Origin: Acinetobacter sp. ANC 4470
GTDB lineage: Bacteria > Pseudomonadota > Gammaproteobacteria > Pseudomonadales > Moraxellaceae
Direction of reading: 5' to 3'
Assembly: GCF_002135335.1 (NCBI RefSeq)
Contig: NZ_NEGC01000001.1
Coordinates: forward strand, 62,001-126,000
Length of the DNA: 64,000 bases
Of the stretch, positions 19,702 through 29,713 are shown piece after piece. Numbering within the stretch: position 1 is the stretch's first letter; every line of letters begins with the position of its first letter. The position numbers and the translations under genes are program-made. The notes under the pieces were generated by a model. It was not told the DNA's origin, did not search any database, and saw only the letters and a program-made list of their open reading frames with translations.

Positions 19702-20880
19702 ATGTCAATAAACAATATAAGGCTCAGTATCTTTTTATGCCTCAGTATGTGCTTAGGAATTGGTATTCTACGTTTTTCCTATACCGCCCTTTTACCAGCA
19801 ACACGAGAAGAATTTGCTTGGACGAGCGGATTTTCCAGTATTTTAGGCAGTGCGAATTTACTGGGTTATCTACTCGGTGCTTTTTGGGCAATGCGTTTAC
19901 CGCAGAATAAAACCATGGCGTTGTACATTCAAATGGCTGCCATTGTTGGCATGCTAAGTTTGTTCTGTTGTGCATTTTCAGATTTTCCCAAAGCTTGGTA
20001 TATCTTTTGGCGCATCATTTCTGGGGTAAGTGGTGCTCTATTGATGATCTTATCACCTAGCGTGGTGGCTCAATGCTGCGACATCCAAGATCGCTTTAAA
20101 ATCAATTTCATCGGTTTTAGCGGAATGGGAATCGGGGTTTTATTGGCAACGCTTTTCCTACCTTATTTAGATCAAATTTCGACACAGACAGCATGGCTTA
20201 TTCTGTGTGGTTTTGCACTGATCATTTGTATTTGTCTGAGTATTTTACTTCAACAATTTAAGCATCATTTATCTGCACAAACTGCACAAACATCGACAGA
20301 AATATCATTAAACACGTTGTTCTATAGTTTACTGATTGCCTATTCATGTAGTGCCTTCGCTTATATTCCACACTCACTTTTTTGGATTGACTACCTGAGC
20401 CATGAATTAAAGCTGAATTTATTTTGGATTAACTTCAATTGGATTCTCTATGGTCTAGGTAGTGCATTAGGTGCTTTTTTAGCTTATTTATTAGCAAGAA
20501 AATTTGGTAACTTTACTGCACTGAAAATTCTTTACAGTTTTTATATCATCGCTATTTTTATTGCGACACTTAGTACAATTCCAATTTTCACCTTTATATC
20601 CTCCTTTTTTACAGGAATGCTCAATCCTGCGGTGGTTTTTCTGACGTCCTACACGATTTTACAACTTTATGCTGTTGCTTATAAAAAGCTCTGGAGTATT
20701 GCAACGCTTTGTTTTGCATCTACACAACTTGTAGGTGGCTTAAGTTTTAGTACGCTGCAACATTTTGGTGTGACTTATCATCAACAGTTTGTTTTGGCTT
20801 CATTTATCTTGTTACTTGGTACTGTACAATTGGTTTGGCATACACGTTCAACTAAATACAAAACAACTGAACAAGTGTAG
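19702..20880 (+). CDS. YbfB/YjiJ-family MFS transporter
   Basis: A 392-residue transporter with about 12 hydrophobic segments. The N-terminal segment with GIGILRFSYTALLPATREEF is characteristic of the YbfB/YjiJ branch of the major facilitator superfamily, followed by LGSANLLGYLLGAFWA. Substrates of this branch are not established. The ATG at 19702 follows a GAGAGA ribosome site. It stands alone and converges with the M23 lipoprotein gene, with only 14 bases between the two. Confidence 0.85.
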   Translation: MSINNIRLSIFLCLSMCLGIGILRFSYTALLPATREEFAWTSGFSSILGSANLLGYLLGAFWAMRLPQNKTMALYIQMAAIVGMLSLFCCAFSDFPKAWYIFWRIISGVSGALLMILSPSVVAQCCDIQDRFKINFIGFSGMGIGVLLATLFLPYLDQISTQTAWLILCGFALIICICLSILLQQFKHHLSAQTAQTSTEISLNTLFYSLLIAYSCSAFAYIPHSLFWIDYLSHELKLNLFWINFNWILYGLGSALGAFLAYLLARKFGNFTALKILYSFYIIAIFIATLSTIPIFTFISSFFTGMLNPAVVFLTSYTILQLYAVAYKKLWSIATLCFASTQLVGGLSFSTLQHFGVTYHQQFVLASFILLLGTVQLVWHTRSTKYKTTEQV

Positions 20881-20894
20881 CAATTTTTTAATAT

Positions 20895-21455
20895 TTAAGA
20901 AGATGGTGTTAAATATGGATAAGGGTTGACTGCTCCTTGTCCATTTAAATAAATTCCATAGTGCAAGTGTGGTGGGGTACTTTTAGCATTGCCTGTATTT
21001 CCCACATAACCAATCACCTCACCTACTTCAACCCAATCTCCCTCTTGAATCTGGTCAGCGTAATCATGCAAATGTGCATAATAATGACGGCTTAAATTTG
21101 GGCCAACAATCCAAACCACTTTCCCGCCTAAATCATCGATACCTACACGAACCACAATCCCTTGTGTTGCACTTAAGACAGGTATTCCTCGCTTAGCAAA
21201 AATATCAATACCTTCATGTTTTCTACCGCCACTCCGTGCTGTACCCCAAGTGTCTTGTATTTGCCGAGGCTTAATCTTTTCAACAGGCATTGCAAGCTGT
21301 ACAGGCAACTCCATTTGTTGTAATTGTATAAATAAAATTGGGTAACGAATACCTGCGGCTTCACCTGATGGTGGTGGCTTACAACCTGTCAATGAAATGG
21401 TTATCCCTAGAAAAAAGATGGATAAACAAAATATTTTTAATTTTTTAAACATCAT
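20895..21455 (-). CDS. M23-family metallopeptidase, lipoprotein
   Basis: A 186-residue protein with a signal peptide ending in the lipobox LTGC (Cys25). The LytM/M23 domain fills the C-terminal half: KHEGIDIF gives the first zinc histidine and aspartate, HYYAHLH the central histidine, and HLHYGIY the last HxH. All catalytic residues seem present, so an active cell wall endopeptidase is plausible rather than a degenerate EnvC/NlpD-type activator. It has no LysM or coiled-coil domain. Alternative start one codon later. Confidence 0.88.
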   Translation of the reverse strand: MMFKKLKIFCLSIFFLGITISLTGCKPPPSGEAAGIRYPILFIQLQQMELPVQLAMPVEKIKPRQIQDTWGTARSGGRKHEGIDIFAKRGIPVLSATQGIVVRVGIDDLGGKVVWIVGPNLSRHYYAHLHDYADQIQEGDWVEVGEVIGYVGNTGNAKSTPPHLHYGIYLNGQGAVNPYPYLTPSS

Positions 21456-21691
21456 TTATTTGCATCTATTCTTTTAAATGAACACTTTTTAATCTTATTT
21501 ATCAAATACAATTCTTAATAGGTATTTTCTGTAATCCTACTCTTTATTCAATACTCTCAAATTAAATATAAGCTTTAAAACTTTCACCACTTTCAACTTA
21601 AGCCGTCATTAACTCCCATTCAAAAACATAACAGATCTCAATTCACAAAAAATACAGAGTACATTTATAAAACCATAGGCAAAGAAATTAA

Positions 21692-21779
21692 ACTTCTTTC
21701 AGAAATTGTTTTTTAATCAATACAAGTCGTTCATCAAACCAAAATTAAAATAAATTTTAGCAGGCGTTGAATTCATGGG
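21692..21779 (+). repeat. Dispersed repeat, copy B (truncated)
   Basis: Only the first 88 bases of the repeat seen at 16064 and 33148 (ACTTCTTTCAG, AATCAATACAAGT, TTTTAGCAGG.GTTG, ATTCATG). The match ends abruptly at about 21779, shortly before a transposase-like remnant, suggesting that an insertion removed the rest. The preceding stretch 21456-21691 is AT-rich with nothing I can name. Confidence 0.65.
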
Positions 21780-21829
21780 ATCATTGAATTGAACAGTACG
21801 AGCTAATTCTCATTAACCCAGAATCTTGT

Positions 21830-21991
21830 TTAAGCGAATACTTCGCTAATTTTGATCGTTGGCTTATTTTGGTGACAAAGCTGATAGGTACATAATGAGG
21901 CGTAAATACCTGCCAAATAGCCTTCAATACTTCTCTCTTTAGTCGTCACCAAATGATATTTCCCTTTCAGTAAACCAAATAAAGTTTGATT
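21830..21991 (-). pseudogene. Transposase-like C-terminal remnant (possibly IS982 type)
   Basis: On the minus strand an open stretch of 54 codons, ending at TAA, reads as protein: NQTLFGLLKGKYHLVTTKE, then RSIEGYLAGIYASLCTYQL and TIKISEVFA. The pattern of a basic segment, a hydrophobic helix and a short IK..F end resembles the C-terminus of IS982-family transposases; that assignment is from memory of the family and is tentative. There is no start codon. It abuts the stop of the DUF4124 gene in another frame and lies 50 bases from the broken end of repeat copy B. Confidence 0.4.
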
Positions 21992-21995
21992 TATT

Positions 21996-22289
21996 TTAGC
22001 GCTCTTTTGTTATACGGTATGCATCTTGGGCAATTGCTAGACTTTTCTTTTTCCCTTCTGCTGTTTCCGCAATTTCGTTGGAAGTTCCATTTGTTGTCCG
22101 TTGCTGATAAGCGGAATTTGATTGATTTTGTATGCGTTGCTCACGCTGAAAATTAGCATCTACTGTTGCGCCAGGACATGGCTTAGACTGATATACCGTT
22201 GTACCTTTGTTATTACATTTATAAACAGTACCCGCCTGTGTTAAGAATGGTATTCCTAACAATATAAAAATCGCCCAATTGTACTTCAT
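21996..22289 (-). CDS. DUF4124-domain exported protein
   Basis: A 97-residue protein with a cleavable signal peptide (MKYNWAIFILLGIPFLTQAG) followed by the DUF4124 motif VYKCNNKGTTVYQSKPCPG, whose two cysteines probably form a disulphide. The remainder is hydrophilic and rich in Gln, Asn and Arg. Function of the domain is unknown; such proteins are periplasmic or envelope-associated. AAAGGGG precedes the ATG. The last few codons run into the transposase-like remnant, so the natural C-terminus may have been replaced. Confidence 0.8.
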   Translation of the reverse strand: MKYNWAIFILLGIPFLTQAGTVYKCNNKGTTVYQSKPCPGATVDANFQREQRIQNQSNSAYQQRTTNGTSNEIAETAEGKKKSLAIAQDAYRITKER

Positions 22290-22356
22290 TATTATCCCCT
22301 TTAATTATAGTGACTAAAATATCATCATTTTTTCTAAATCACTAACTTCATGCTTA

Positions 22357-22380
22357 TAAAAAACCCGCAATAAATACGGG
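22357..22380 (-). terminator. Terminator of icd
   Basis: On the minus strand a CCCG(T)...CGGG stem is followed by six T, about 30 bases past the icd stop. The stem is short, but position and T-run fit. Confidence 0.6.
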
Positions 22381-22410
22381 CTGTCATCAGTTGAATTAAA
22401 CTATATATAC

Positions 22411-23664
22411 TTATTCCATGTTATTAATGATTGCTTGACCAAACTCTGAACAACGCAACAAAGTCGCATCAGGCATTAAACGCTCGAAGTCGTAAGTTAC
22501 AGTTTTCGCAGTAATCGCACCAGCGATACCTTTGATGGTTAAATCAGCAGCTTCTACCCACCCCATGTCACGAAGCATCATTTCTGCAGAAAGGATAATA
22601 GACCCTGGATTTACTTTATCTTGCCCCGCATATTTAGGCGCCGTACCGTGAGTTTCTTCATAAACTTGGATCGCACCACCGATATTTGCACCAGGAGCGA
22701 TACCAATACCACCTACTTCGGCTGCAAGCGCATCCGAAATATAGTCACCATTTAAATTGAGGGTCGCAATTACAGAGTAATCAGCTGGGCGCATCAAAAT
22801 TTGCTGCAAAAATGCATCGGCAATGACATCTTTAATGATGATTTTTTTACCAGTTTTAGGATTCTTAATCGTGACCCATGGACCACCATCAAGAAGTTCA
22901 CCGCCGAAACGCTCAAGTGCGACTTCATAGCCCCATTCTTTAAACGCACCTTCGGTATACTTCATAATGTTGCCTTTGTGAACTAAAGTCACGCTTGGCT
23001 TGTCATTGTCAATCGCAAACTGAATTGCTTTACGTACTAAACGCTGAGTACCTTCTTTAGAGACTGGTTTGATACCAATACCACAGTTTTCTTCAAAACG
23101 GATTTTAGTCACACCCATTTCTTCTTTAAGAAATTTGATTATTTTTTTCGCATCATCAGAGCCTGCTTTCCATTCAATACCCGCATAGATGTCTTCAGAG
23201 TTTTCACGGAAGATCACCATGTCAGTCAGTTCAGGATGATGAACTGGAGAAGGTACTCCGTCAAACCAACGCACTGGACGCACACAAACATAAAGGTCTA
23301 ATTCTTGACGTAAAGCTACGTTAAGTGAACGGATACCGCCACCCACTGGAGTGGTTAATGGGCCTTTAATAGAAACAACGAATTCACGAAGAGCGTCAAA
23401 AGTTTCTTCTGGCATATAAGTACCATAGATTTTGTCTGCTTTTTCGCCGCAATAAACTTCCATCCATTCGATCGAACGTTTGCCACCGTAAGCTTTTTGA
23501 ACTGCAGCACCTACCACAGCTTTCATCGCTGGTGTAATATCCACACCAATACCATCACCTTCGATAAAAGGAATGATTGGATTGTTCGGAACATTGAGTG
23601 ACAAGTCTGCGTTTACGGTAATTTTGCTACCATCGATAGGAACTGTGATCTTTTGATAACCCAT
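22411..23664 (-). CDS. icd: NADP-dependent isocitrate dehydrogenase, dimeric type
   Basis: A 417-residue TCA-cycle enzyme that oxidises isocitrate to 2-oxoglutarate and CO2 with NADP. Typical motifs: [31 protein letters not shown] (the serine in GIRSLN is the regulatory phosphorylation site in E. coli), [14 protein letters not shown] and the C-terminal [11 protein letters not shown]. The length equals the E. coli enzyme. AAAGGGAGAAG precedes the ATG. It is divergent from rluE, as in E. coli, and a second, unrelated monomeric isocitrate dehydrogenase lies 1.1 kb away. Confidence 0.97.
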   Translation of the reverse strand: MGYQKITVPIDGSKITVNADLSLNVPNNPIIPFIEGDGIGVDITPAMKAVVGAAVQKAYGGKRSIEWMEVYCGEKADKIYGTYMPEETFDALREFVVSIKGPLTTPVGGGIRSLNVALRQELDLYVCVRPVRWFDGVPSPVHHPELTDMVIFRENSEDIYAGIEWKAGSDDAKKIIKFLKEEMGVTKIRFEENCGIGIKPVSKEGTQRLVRKAIQFAIDNDKPSVTLVHKGNIMKYTEGAFKEWGYEVALERFGGELLDGGPWVTIKNPKTGKKIIIKDVIADAFLQQILMRPADYSVIATLNLNGDYISDALAAEVGGIGIAPGANIGGAIQVYEETHGTAPKYAGQDKVNPGSIILSAEMMLRDMGWVEAADLTIKGIAGAITAKTVTYDFERLMPDATLLRCSEFGQAIINNME

Positions 23665-23859
23665 TGTACAACTTCTCCCTTTGTAGCTGGCAAATCTAAA
23701 AAATAATTGCCAATAAGCAATACTTTCAACTGTTCTTAACGCATAATATCCTAATCTAGATTCAGTATTTTTGAGATTTATATGAGAAATAACAATATTT
23801 CTCGATTAAATAACACTCAACGTTTCCAAATTTAATCATTAGCAAAGTAGTTATTTTCT

Positions 23860-24684
23860 ATGAAAATCGTCATTCTTAATAAACCTTATGACGTTCTCTC
23901 CCAGTTCCGTGCCGATGAGAAACATCAAACCATGGCTGATTTTACTCAAGATCCTGACTTGCGTATTGCCGGTCGTCTTGATTTAGATTCAGAAGGCTTA
24001 ATGTTTTTAACGGATCATGGTGGTTTGAACCAGTTCATTACCAATCCAGCCAGCAAAAAGTTTAAAACCTATGTGGTTCAGGTTGACGGCGACATTACTG
24101 AGGAAGCCCTAGAGCAACTTCGTAAAGGCGTTGAACTTAAAGATGGCATCACCCTTCCAGCTACAGCTCAAAAAATTGACGAGCCTGAGTGGTTGTGGGA
24201 ACGTATTCCACCTGTACGCTTCCGTGCATCTGTTCCAACATCTTGGGTCGAAATTTCAATTTGTGAAGGTCGTAACCGTCAAGTACGTCGTATGACCTCT
24301 GCTGTAGGTTTTCCAACTTTACGCTTAATTCGCACTCAAATTGGTACAATTAGTATTGTAAAACTGGGCTTACAACCGGGTGAGCAAGTCGAGATTGAAC
24401 CTTTACTTTACCCTGACTTTAAAGATGTTCCTGCGGATAAACCCTATACAGGTCGTGACTTTCCGAAAAAAATTGTACAGAAGAAGAAACAGCATTTCTC
24501 TGTTGCAAAAGATAAAGCACGTGAAGAAAAAGGCGAAGCACCATTTAAAGGCAAGAAAACACCAAATGGTGGTACAACCCGTATTTGGCAAATGGATGAT
24601 GCTGATAAACCACGTCGTAAAACCAATGGTACAACTCGTGACAACACGAAATCACCACGTGGTCGTGGACGTAATGCTCGTTAA
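23860..24684 (+). CDS. rluE: RluE-type 23S rRNA pseudouridine synthase with basic tail
   Basis: A 274-residue RsuA/RluE-family enzyme. The catalytic aspartate is in AGRLDLDSEGL (about Asp42), and GRNRQVRRMTSAVGFPTLRLIR is the conserved RNA-binding segment. No S4 domain precedes it, as in RluE. E. coli RluE modifies a uridine of helix 89 in 23S rRNA and is about 217 residues; here an extra tail of about 75 residues is very rich in Lys, Arg, Gly and Asn, probably RNA-binding and disordered. Divergence from icd repeats the E. coli arrangement. Confidence 0.9.
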   Translation: MKIVILNKPYDVLSQFRADEKHQTMADFTQDPDLRIAGRLDLDSEGLMFLTDHGGLNQFITNPASKKFKTYVVQVDGDITEEALEQLRKGVELKDGITLPATAQKIDEPEWLWERIPPVRFRASVPTSWVEISICEGRNRQVRRMTSAVGFPTLRLIRTQIGTISIVKLGLQPGEQVEIEPLLYPDFKDVPADKPYTGRDFPKKIVQKKKQHFSVAKDKAREEKGEAPFKGKKTPNGGTTRIWQMDDADKPRRKTNGTTRDNTKSPRGRGRNAR

Positions 24685-24746
24685 GATTTAGTTTAAATTA
24701 GTTGCTTTTTTAGGGAAATTTACACCTTAGAAATTGCGGATAAAAA

Positions 24747-24776
24747 AAGCCGGTGCATATGCACCGGCTTTTTTTA
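24747..24776. terminator. Bidirectional terminator between rluE and monomeric IDH
   Basis: Perfect 10-bp stem AAGCCGGTGC/GCACCGGCTT with an ATAT loop, A-run before and T-run after, between convergent genes. Confidence 0.88.
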
Positions 24777-24782
24777 TTATGC

Positions 24783-27014
24783 TTAAACAGTCTCAAGCAC
24801 TGCATTAAGCGTAGCACTCGGACGCATCACAGCATTCACTTTAGCTGTATCAACGGCATAGTAACCACCGATGTCAACTGACTTCCCTTGCACTTCTGCA
24901 AGTTCAGCAATGATTTTATCTTCGTTTTCAGCCAATGCTTTCGCAAGCGGAGCGAACTTCGCTTTCAACTCAGCATCTTCATCCTGCGCAGCAAGCTCTT
25001 CAGCCCAATACTTCGCTAAATAGAAGTGACTACCACGGTTATCAAGCTCACCAGTACGGCGCGACGGTGACTTGTCATTATCAAGTAACTTGCCTGTTGC
25101 TTGGTCAAGCGTTTTCGCAAGCAATTTCGCACCAGCATTGTTTTCTTTAATGCCCATTTCTTCTAAAGAAACTGCAAGCGCCATGAACTCACCAAGTGAA
25201 TCCCAACGCAAGTGGTTTTCTTCCACTAACTGTTGCACGTGTTTCGGAGCTGAACCACCCGCACCTGTTTCGTACATGCCACCACCGGCCATCAACGGAA
25301 CGATAGATAACATTTTCGCAGACGTACCAAGCTCCATAATTGGGAACAAGTCAGTCAGGTAGTCACGTAGAATGTTACCCGTTACTGAAATCGTATCAAG
25401 ACCACGTGCTACACGCTCAAGCGTATAACGCATTGCACGTACTTGTGACATGATTTGGATATCGAGACCTGATGTATCATAATCTTTCAAGTATTTTTCA
25501 ACTTTTTTGATCAACTCATTCTCGTGTGGACGATATGGGTCAAGCCAGAAGATTGCAGGCATGCCAGAGTTACGTGCGCGATTTACCGCAAGTTTCACCC
25601 AGTCACGGATCGGTGCATCTTTCACCTGACACATACGCCAGATGTCGCCTTCCTCAACGTTTTGAGTCATTAACACTTCACCAGTTTCAAGATCAGTGAT
25701 ATTCGCGATACCCGCTTCAGTGATCTCAAAAGTCTTGTCGTGTGAACCGTATTCTTCAGCTTTTTGCGCCATCAAACCAACGTTAGGTACAGTACCCATG
25801 GTTTTCGGATCGAAGTTGCCATTCCACTTACAGAAATTAATCATTTCTTGATAGATACGTGCGAAAGTCGATTCAGGCATAACTGCTTTACAGTCGTATT
25901 GCTTGCCGTCAGCACCCCACATTTTACCGCCACCACGAATCATTGCAGGCATAGAAGCATCTACAATCACGTCGTTTGGTGAATGGAAGTTGGTAATACC
26001 TTTCGCAGAATCTACCATTGCAAGTGCAGGACGATGTTCCTGACATGCATGAAGATCTTCAATGATTTCTTCACGAAGAGAAGTAGGCAAAGTTGCGATT
26101 TTTTCGTAAAGACCCGACATACCGTTATTGACGTTGATACCTAGCTCGTCAAATAACTTACCGTGCTTCTCGAATGCTTCTTTGTAATAAATTTTCACAC
26201 AGTGACCGAATACGATCGGATGTGAAACTTTCATCATTGTCGCTTTCACGTGTAACGAGAACAAGATGCCCGCTTCGCGGCAATCTTCAAGTTGCTTCTC
26301 GTAGAAGTCGCAAAGTGCTTTTTTGCTCATGAACATCGAATCGATGATTTCACCATCTTTCAACGCAACTTTCGGCTTAAGAACAACCGTTTCACCACTC
26401 TTAGTGATGAGTTCCATTTTCACATTACGCGCGCGGTCAAGCGTCATCGATTTTTCGCCATGGTAGAAGTCACCTTCTTCCATATGCGACACATGAGTCT
26501 GTGACCACTGCTTCCACTCGCTCATTGAATGCGGGTGCTTCTTCACGTAGTTCTTTACTGCAGCAGGTGCACGACGGTCAGAGTTGCCTTCGCGTAGTAC
26601 TGGGTTCACAGCCGAGCCAAGACATTTGCCATAACGTGCTTTGATCGCTTTTTCTTCTTCAGTGGCTGGATTCTCTGGATAGTCAGGAATAGCATAGCCT
26701 TTAGACTGAAGCTCCTTAATACACGCCATCAATTGACCAACAGAGGCACTGATATTCGGGAGTTTGATAATGTTCGTATCTGGATCTTGCGTGAGACGAC
26801 CTAGCTCTGCGAGAGTGTCAGGCACTTTCTGCTCGTCGCTTAGGAAGTCCGCGAATTCTGCGAGCACACGTACGGCCACAGAGATGTCACTTTTGACAAT
26901 TTCGACGCCAGCTGGCTTAGTAAAGGTCTCAATGATCGGCAGTAGCGAGTAAGTCGCCAACAGTGGCGCCTCATCTGTCAGTGTGTAAATGATTGTTGAC
27001 TTTCCACCAGCCAT
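24783..27014 (-). CDS. NADP-dependent isocitrate dehydrogenase, monomeric type
   Basis: A 743-residue monomeric isocitrate dehydrogenase (IDH-II class), unrelated in fold arrangement to the 417-residue enzyme at 22.4 kb but with the same reaction. Seen: [21 protein letters not shown] at the start, [50 protein letters not shown], and [23 protein letters not shown]. The frame opens 13 codons upstream; the ATG at 27014 has AGGGGC before it. Bacteria with both types often use the monomeric one under cold or acetate growth; regulation here is not visible. Confidence 0.96.
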   Translation of the reverse strand: MAGGKSTIIYTLTDEAPLLATYSLLPIIETFTKPAGVEIVKSDISVAVRVLAEFADFLSDEQKVPDTLAELGRLTQDPDTNIIKLPNISASVGQLMACIKELQSKGYAIPDYPENPATEEEKAIKARYGKCLGSAVNPVLREGNSDRRAPAAVKNYVKKHPHSMSEWKQWSQTHVSHMEEGDFYHGEKSMTLDRARNVKMELITKSGETVVLKPKVALKDGEIIDSMFMSKKALCDFYEKQLEDCREAGILFSLHVKATMMKVSHPIVFGHCVKIYYKEAFEKHGKLFDELGINVNNGMSGLYEKIATLPTSLREEIIEDLHACQEHRPALAMVDSAKGITNFHSPNDVIVDASMPAMIRGGGKMWGADGKQYDCKAVMPESTFARIYQEMINFCKWNGNFDPKTMGTVPNVGLMAQKAEEYGSHDKTFEITEAGIANITDLETGEVLMTQNVEEGDIWRMCQVKDAPIRDWVKLAVNRARNSGMPAIFWLDPYRPHENELIKKVEKYLKDYDTSGLDIQIMSQVRAMRYTLERVARGLDTISVTGNILRDYLTDLFPIMELGTSAKMLSIVPLMAGGGMYETGAGGSAPKHVQQLVEENHLRWDSLGEFMALAVSLEEMGIKENNAGAKLLAKTLDQATGKLLDNDKSPSRRTGELDNRGSHFYLAKYWAEELAAQDEDAELKAKFAPLAKALAENEDKIIAELAEVQGKSVDIGGYYAVDTAKVNAVMRPSATLNAVLETV

Positions 27015-27125
27015 ATATAGCCCCTTGCTTTGGATTGTGTTTGTTAGGACCAAGCTTTTGACTCAGCCCTGCGAACCGGTTTGTTTAAATAAAATATTTA
27101 AAGTATCGGCGCTCATCGCACCGCA

Positions 27126-27157
27126 GTCAAAACAATATCTTTTCATATTGCTTTGAC
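27126..27157. repeat. 13-bp inverted repeat upstream of monomeric IDH
   Basis: GTCAAAACAATAT and ATATTGCTTTGAC form a hairpin with one mismatch and a six-base loop, about 110 bases before the IDH start. No T-run follows on either strand, so it may be an operator or leader structure. The rest of 27158-27355 shows only AT-rich sequence. Confidence 0.4.
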
Positions 27158-27355
27158 TGAAAATTTATACACATCAGCGTTGTTCACTAATACTGATATT
27201 CTACTTGAAATTTCGTCTTTTTTCGAATATAGACAGTCGCAGCCGGTCTCTGCGATTGAAAAACACACCTAACTACACAAGTGATGATTTAGGGTCTAAA
27301 TAATATATAATTTATATTTATCAATGCATTAATTTATTTACACCCTGCGAGATTG

Positions 27356-27606
27356 ATTAAAATTCCAACAAATAAGTTTGCTGATTTACAAGCCAATTAC
27401 TTGGGACATGTTGGGTATCATGGAAATAAATTACCCTTCAAGGAATACGATGCAAATTTTCTTCCTGATCAGCCTAAAAAGTGGTTATGGTGAAGTATGC
27501 CTCTTCAGCATTATATTACCCTCACCTTAAAGACTTTCGAGCAAAAAACGTCAGCGAGGCATCGCCTGAAAATCCAAGAACCGTTAATTTCAACACATTT
27601 AAATGA
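27356..27606 (+). pseudogene. Probable gene remnant with frameshift, family unknown
   Basis: The plus-strand frame from 27356 reads 45 codons of protein-like sequence (IKIPTNKFADLQANYLGHVG, then KLPFKEYDANFLPDQPKKW) up to TGA at 27491-27493, with no start codon. In the next frame, 27487-27606 reads on in similar style (YASSALYYPHLKDFRAKNV to VNFNTFK and TGA). Together they look like one decayed C-terminal region split by a frameshift. I do not recognise the family. The remaining sequence to 27780 shows nothing further. Could be chance open frames in AT-rich DNA. Confidence 0.35.
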
Positions 27607-27780
27607 ATAAGTATTCGGGATTCATTCATCCGATACTACTTAATGCCTCCCCTTACAAAGCCTCTATGACTTGTTATTGACATGCTTTGGAGTACGCTTG
27701 AGAAAATTACTGATTATTTTCTTATGTCTTTTTGAACCCAATCTATCTTTATAAATTTTCGTGGCGACTTCTAACAAAAA

Positions 27781-27800
27781 ACCGACGCCTAAGCATCGGT
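27781..27800 (-). terminator. Terminator of the M61 peptidase gene
   Basis: Stem ACCGACGC/GCATCGGT with one wobble pair, CTAA loop, and on the minus strand a T-run, 29 bases past the stop codon. Confidence 0.75.
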
Positions 27801-27828
27801 TTTACATGACTTTCAAATCATTAGAACA

Positions 27829-29532
27829 TTAAGCTTTAAGCCACTTCTCTGCTTTCGCTTGATCTTCAACTTTCAATTCAACCGTGGTTAAATCCATTGC
27901 ACCACCTGAAAGCTCAAACTGCATCAACTCATCACGGCGGAAAGCATAAACCGTATAAGTACCTGCCTGTTTTGCATATTGCTCCAGAAGTTTCTCAGAG
28001 GCTTTTAGACCATCAATGGCAATAATCACATCATGGGCAGAAAGACCCATTTTCGCTGCAACACCATCACGTCGCGCACTTTGAACCAACACACCTTCAG
28101 GTTTATCGGCAACTTTTAACCCAAATGGCAAAGTCTTGTCATTTTTCAATGTATAGCTTAAACCAAACTCAGGTAGCAACTGATCAAGCGGCAATTCATC
28201 TGTAGTATTAATTAAGTGATTAATCTGCTCTGCCCAATCTTGACCTGTCAGCGCTTTACACAAATCAAAAATAGTCCGCTCACTCACTTGAATACCATTT
28301 TGTGCATTTTCATACAGCTTTCGCATTAAGGCATCTAAACTTGAACCACGTAAACGCAAGCCCAAATCAAGACACAATGCAACCAAACAACCTTTGTTGT
28401 AGTAACTGGTTCCTGCATGATTTGAATTTTCATCCTGACGGTAGAATTTCACCCACGCATCAAAACTGGACTCGGAAACAGTCTGAACAGCTCGACCGGG
28501 ATTTTGCAAATAACGCTCAATCTGTGTTTTTAATAACTCAATATAGGATGCTTGATTAATCACACTGCTACGCAGCAAAATCAAATCATCATAATACGAA
28601 GTAAAACCTTCAAAAATCCACAATAAAGAGGTATAGCCTTCCTTGTTTAAATCGTAATTGACAAAGTTTTCAGGACGAATAAATTTGACCAACCATGAAT
28701 GGAAATATTCATGGCTACATAAACCCAAAAAACGTTGATAATCTTTAGATGGCTCAATTGGTTCATCCGCTTTAGGCAGATCATCACGTGGCGTAATTAG
28801 ACTAGTGCTGTTTGGATGTTCCAAACCACCATAACTATTGCCTGTCGCCATCGTCATAAAAGTATAGTTTTCAAATGGTGCTGAACCAAACATTGCAATT
28901 TCTGTGCTACAGATTTTTTCAATGTCTTGCTGCATGCGTTGTACGTTCATGGCATGTTTGCCTGAAACCACAAACTCATGTGCAATGCCATTCGCTTGAA
29001 AACTAAAGCGTGTCTGATCTGCTAGTTCAAATGGACTATCAATCAACTGTGCATAGTTTTTAGCTTTTAAGGTATGACGACCTTTAACCAAGCTTTTATG
29101 CGCTAAGCCCGTAGCCAATTGGAAGTGTTTCAGCTCATCTGGAAGGAAGACTTCAACCTCTACTGCATTCTCTTCCTGACCTTCAAGCCCCAAACATGCA
29201 CATGCTGGATTCACATATAAACGGTTCTGGTCAACATAAGCACCACGTACCGAAAGATCATACGCGTAAACATCATATTCAACTGTAATCAGTTCAAAAT
29301 CGGTATTAAATAAACGCCATTTATTTTTTTCAAATTTACTAATTTGCAGTATACGTCCATCTTCATCATAGGCTCTGACAGACTCAATATGCTTTGAAAA
29401 TTCACGAATCAGATAACTTCCTGGAATCCAAGTCGGTAACGAAAGCACCTGTGTTGGAATAGCAACAAAACGTAAAGTGACATGAATTAAATGCTGACGA
29501 TAATCGTCAAATTCGATTTGATAATGCAACAT
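27829..29532 (-). CDS. M61-family metallopeptidase with PDZ domain
   Basis: A 567-residue protein of the glycyl aminopeptidase (M61) family. Residues 1-150 form the N-terminal beta domain (LPTWIPGSYLIREFSKHI), the zinc motif HEYFHSW lies near residue 270 with a downstream glutamate in WIFEGFTSYYDD, and a PDZ domain covers about 470-540 (GVLVQSARRDGVAAKMGLSA). No signal peptide is visible, so it is probably cytoplasmic. It stands alone, divergent from the carboxypeptidase gene. The natural substrate is unknown. Confidence 0.92.
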   Translation of the reverse strand: MLHYQIEFDDYRQHLIHVTLRFVAIPTQVLSLPTWIPGSYLIREFSKHIESVRAYDEDGRILQISKFEKNKWRLFNTDFELITVEYDVYAYDLSVRGAYVDQNRLYVNPACACLGLEGQEENAVEVEVFLPDELKHFQLATGLAHKSLVKGRHTLKAKNYAQLIDSPFELADQTRFSFQANGIAHEFVVSGKHAMNVQRMQQDIEKICSTEIAMFGSAPFENYTFMTMATGNSYGGLEHPNSTSLITPRDDLPKADEPIEPSKDYQRFLGLCSHEYFHSWLVKFIRPENFVNYDLNKEGYTSLLWIFEGFTSYYDDLILLRSSVINQASYIELLKTQIERYLQNPGRAVQTVSESSFDAWVKFYRQDENSNHAGTSYYNKGCLVALCLDLGLRLRGSSLDALMRKLYENAQNGIQVSERTIFDLCKALTGQDWAEQINHLINTTDELPLDQLLPEFGLSYTLKNDKTLPFGLKVADKPEGVLVQSARRDGVAAKMGLSAHDVIIAIDGLKASEKLLEQYAKQAGTYTVYAFRRDELMQFELSGGAMDLTTVELKVEDQAKAEKWLKA

Positions 29533-29713
29533 AATAGGCGATTCAAAAGATGAAAAAGATAACTTATCAATGAGCTTAGCATTTTTTTATAAAACAATGC
29601 GGAACTGTCGCAATTGTCTACAATTCTGACTAGCCATTCTGCAAAAAAAAGCATAGCATTCGCAAGATTTTTTGCATTTTAAAGTCAACGGATTGGCAAA
29701 TAAAGGAACATCA

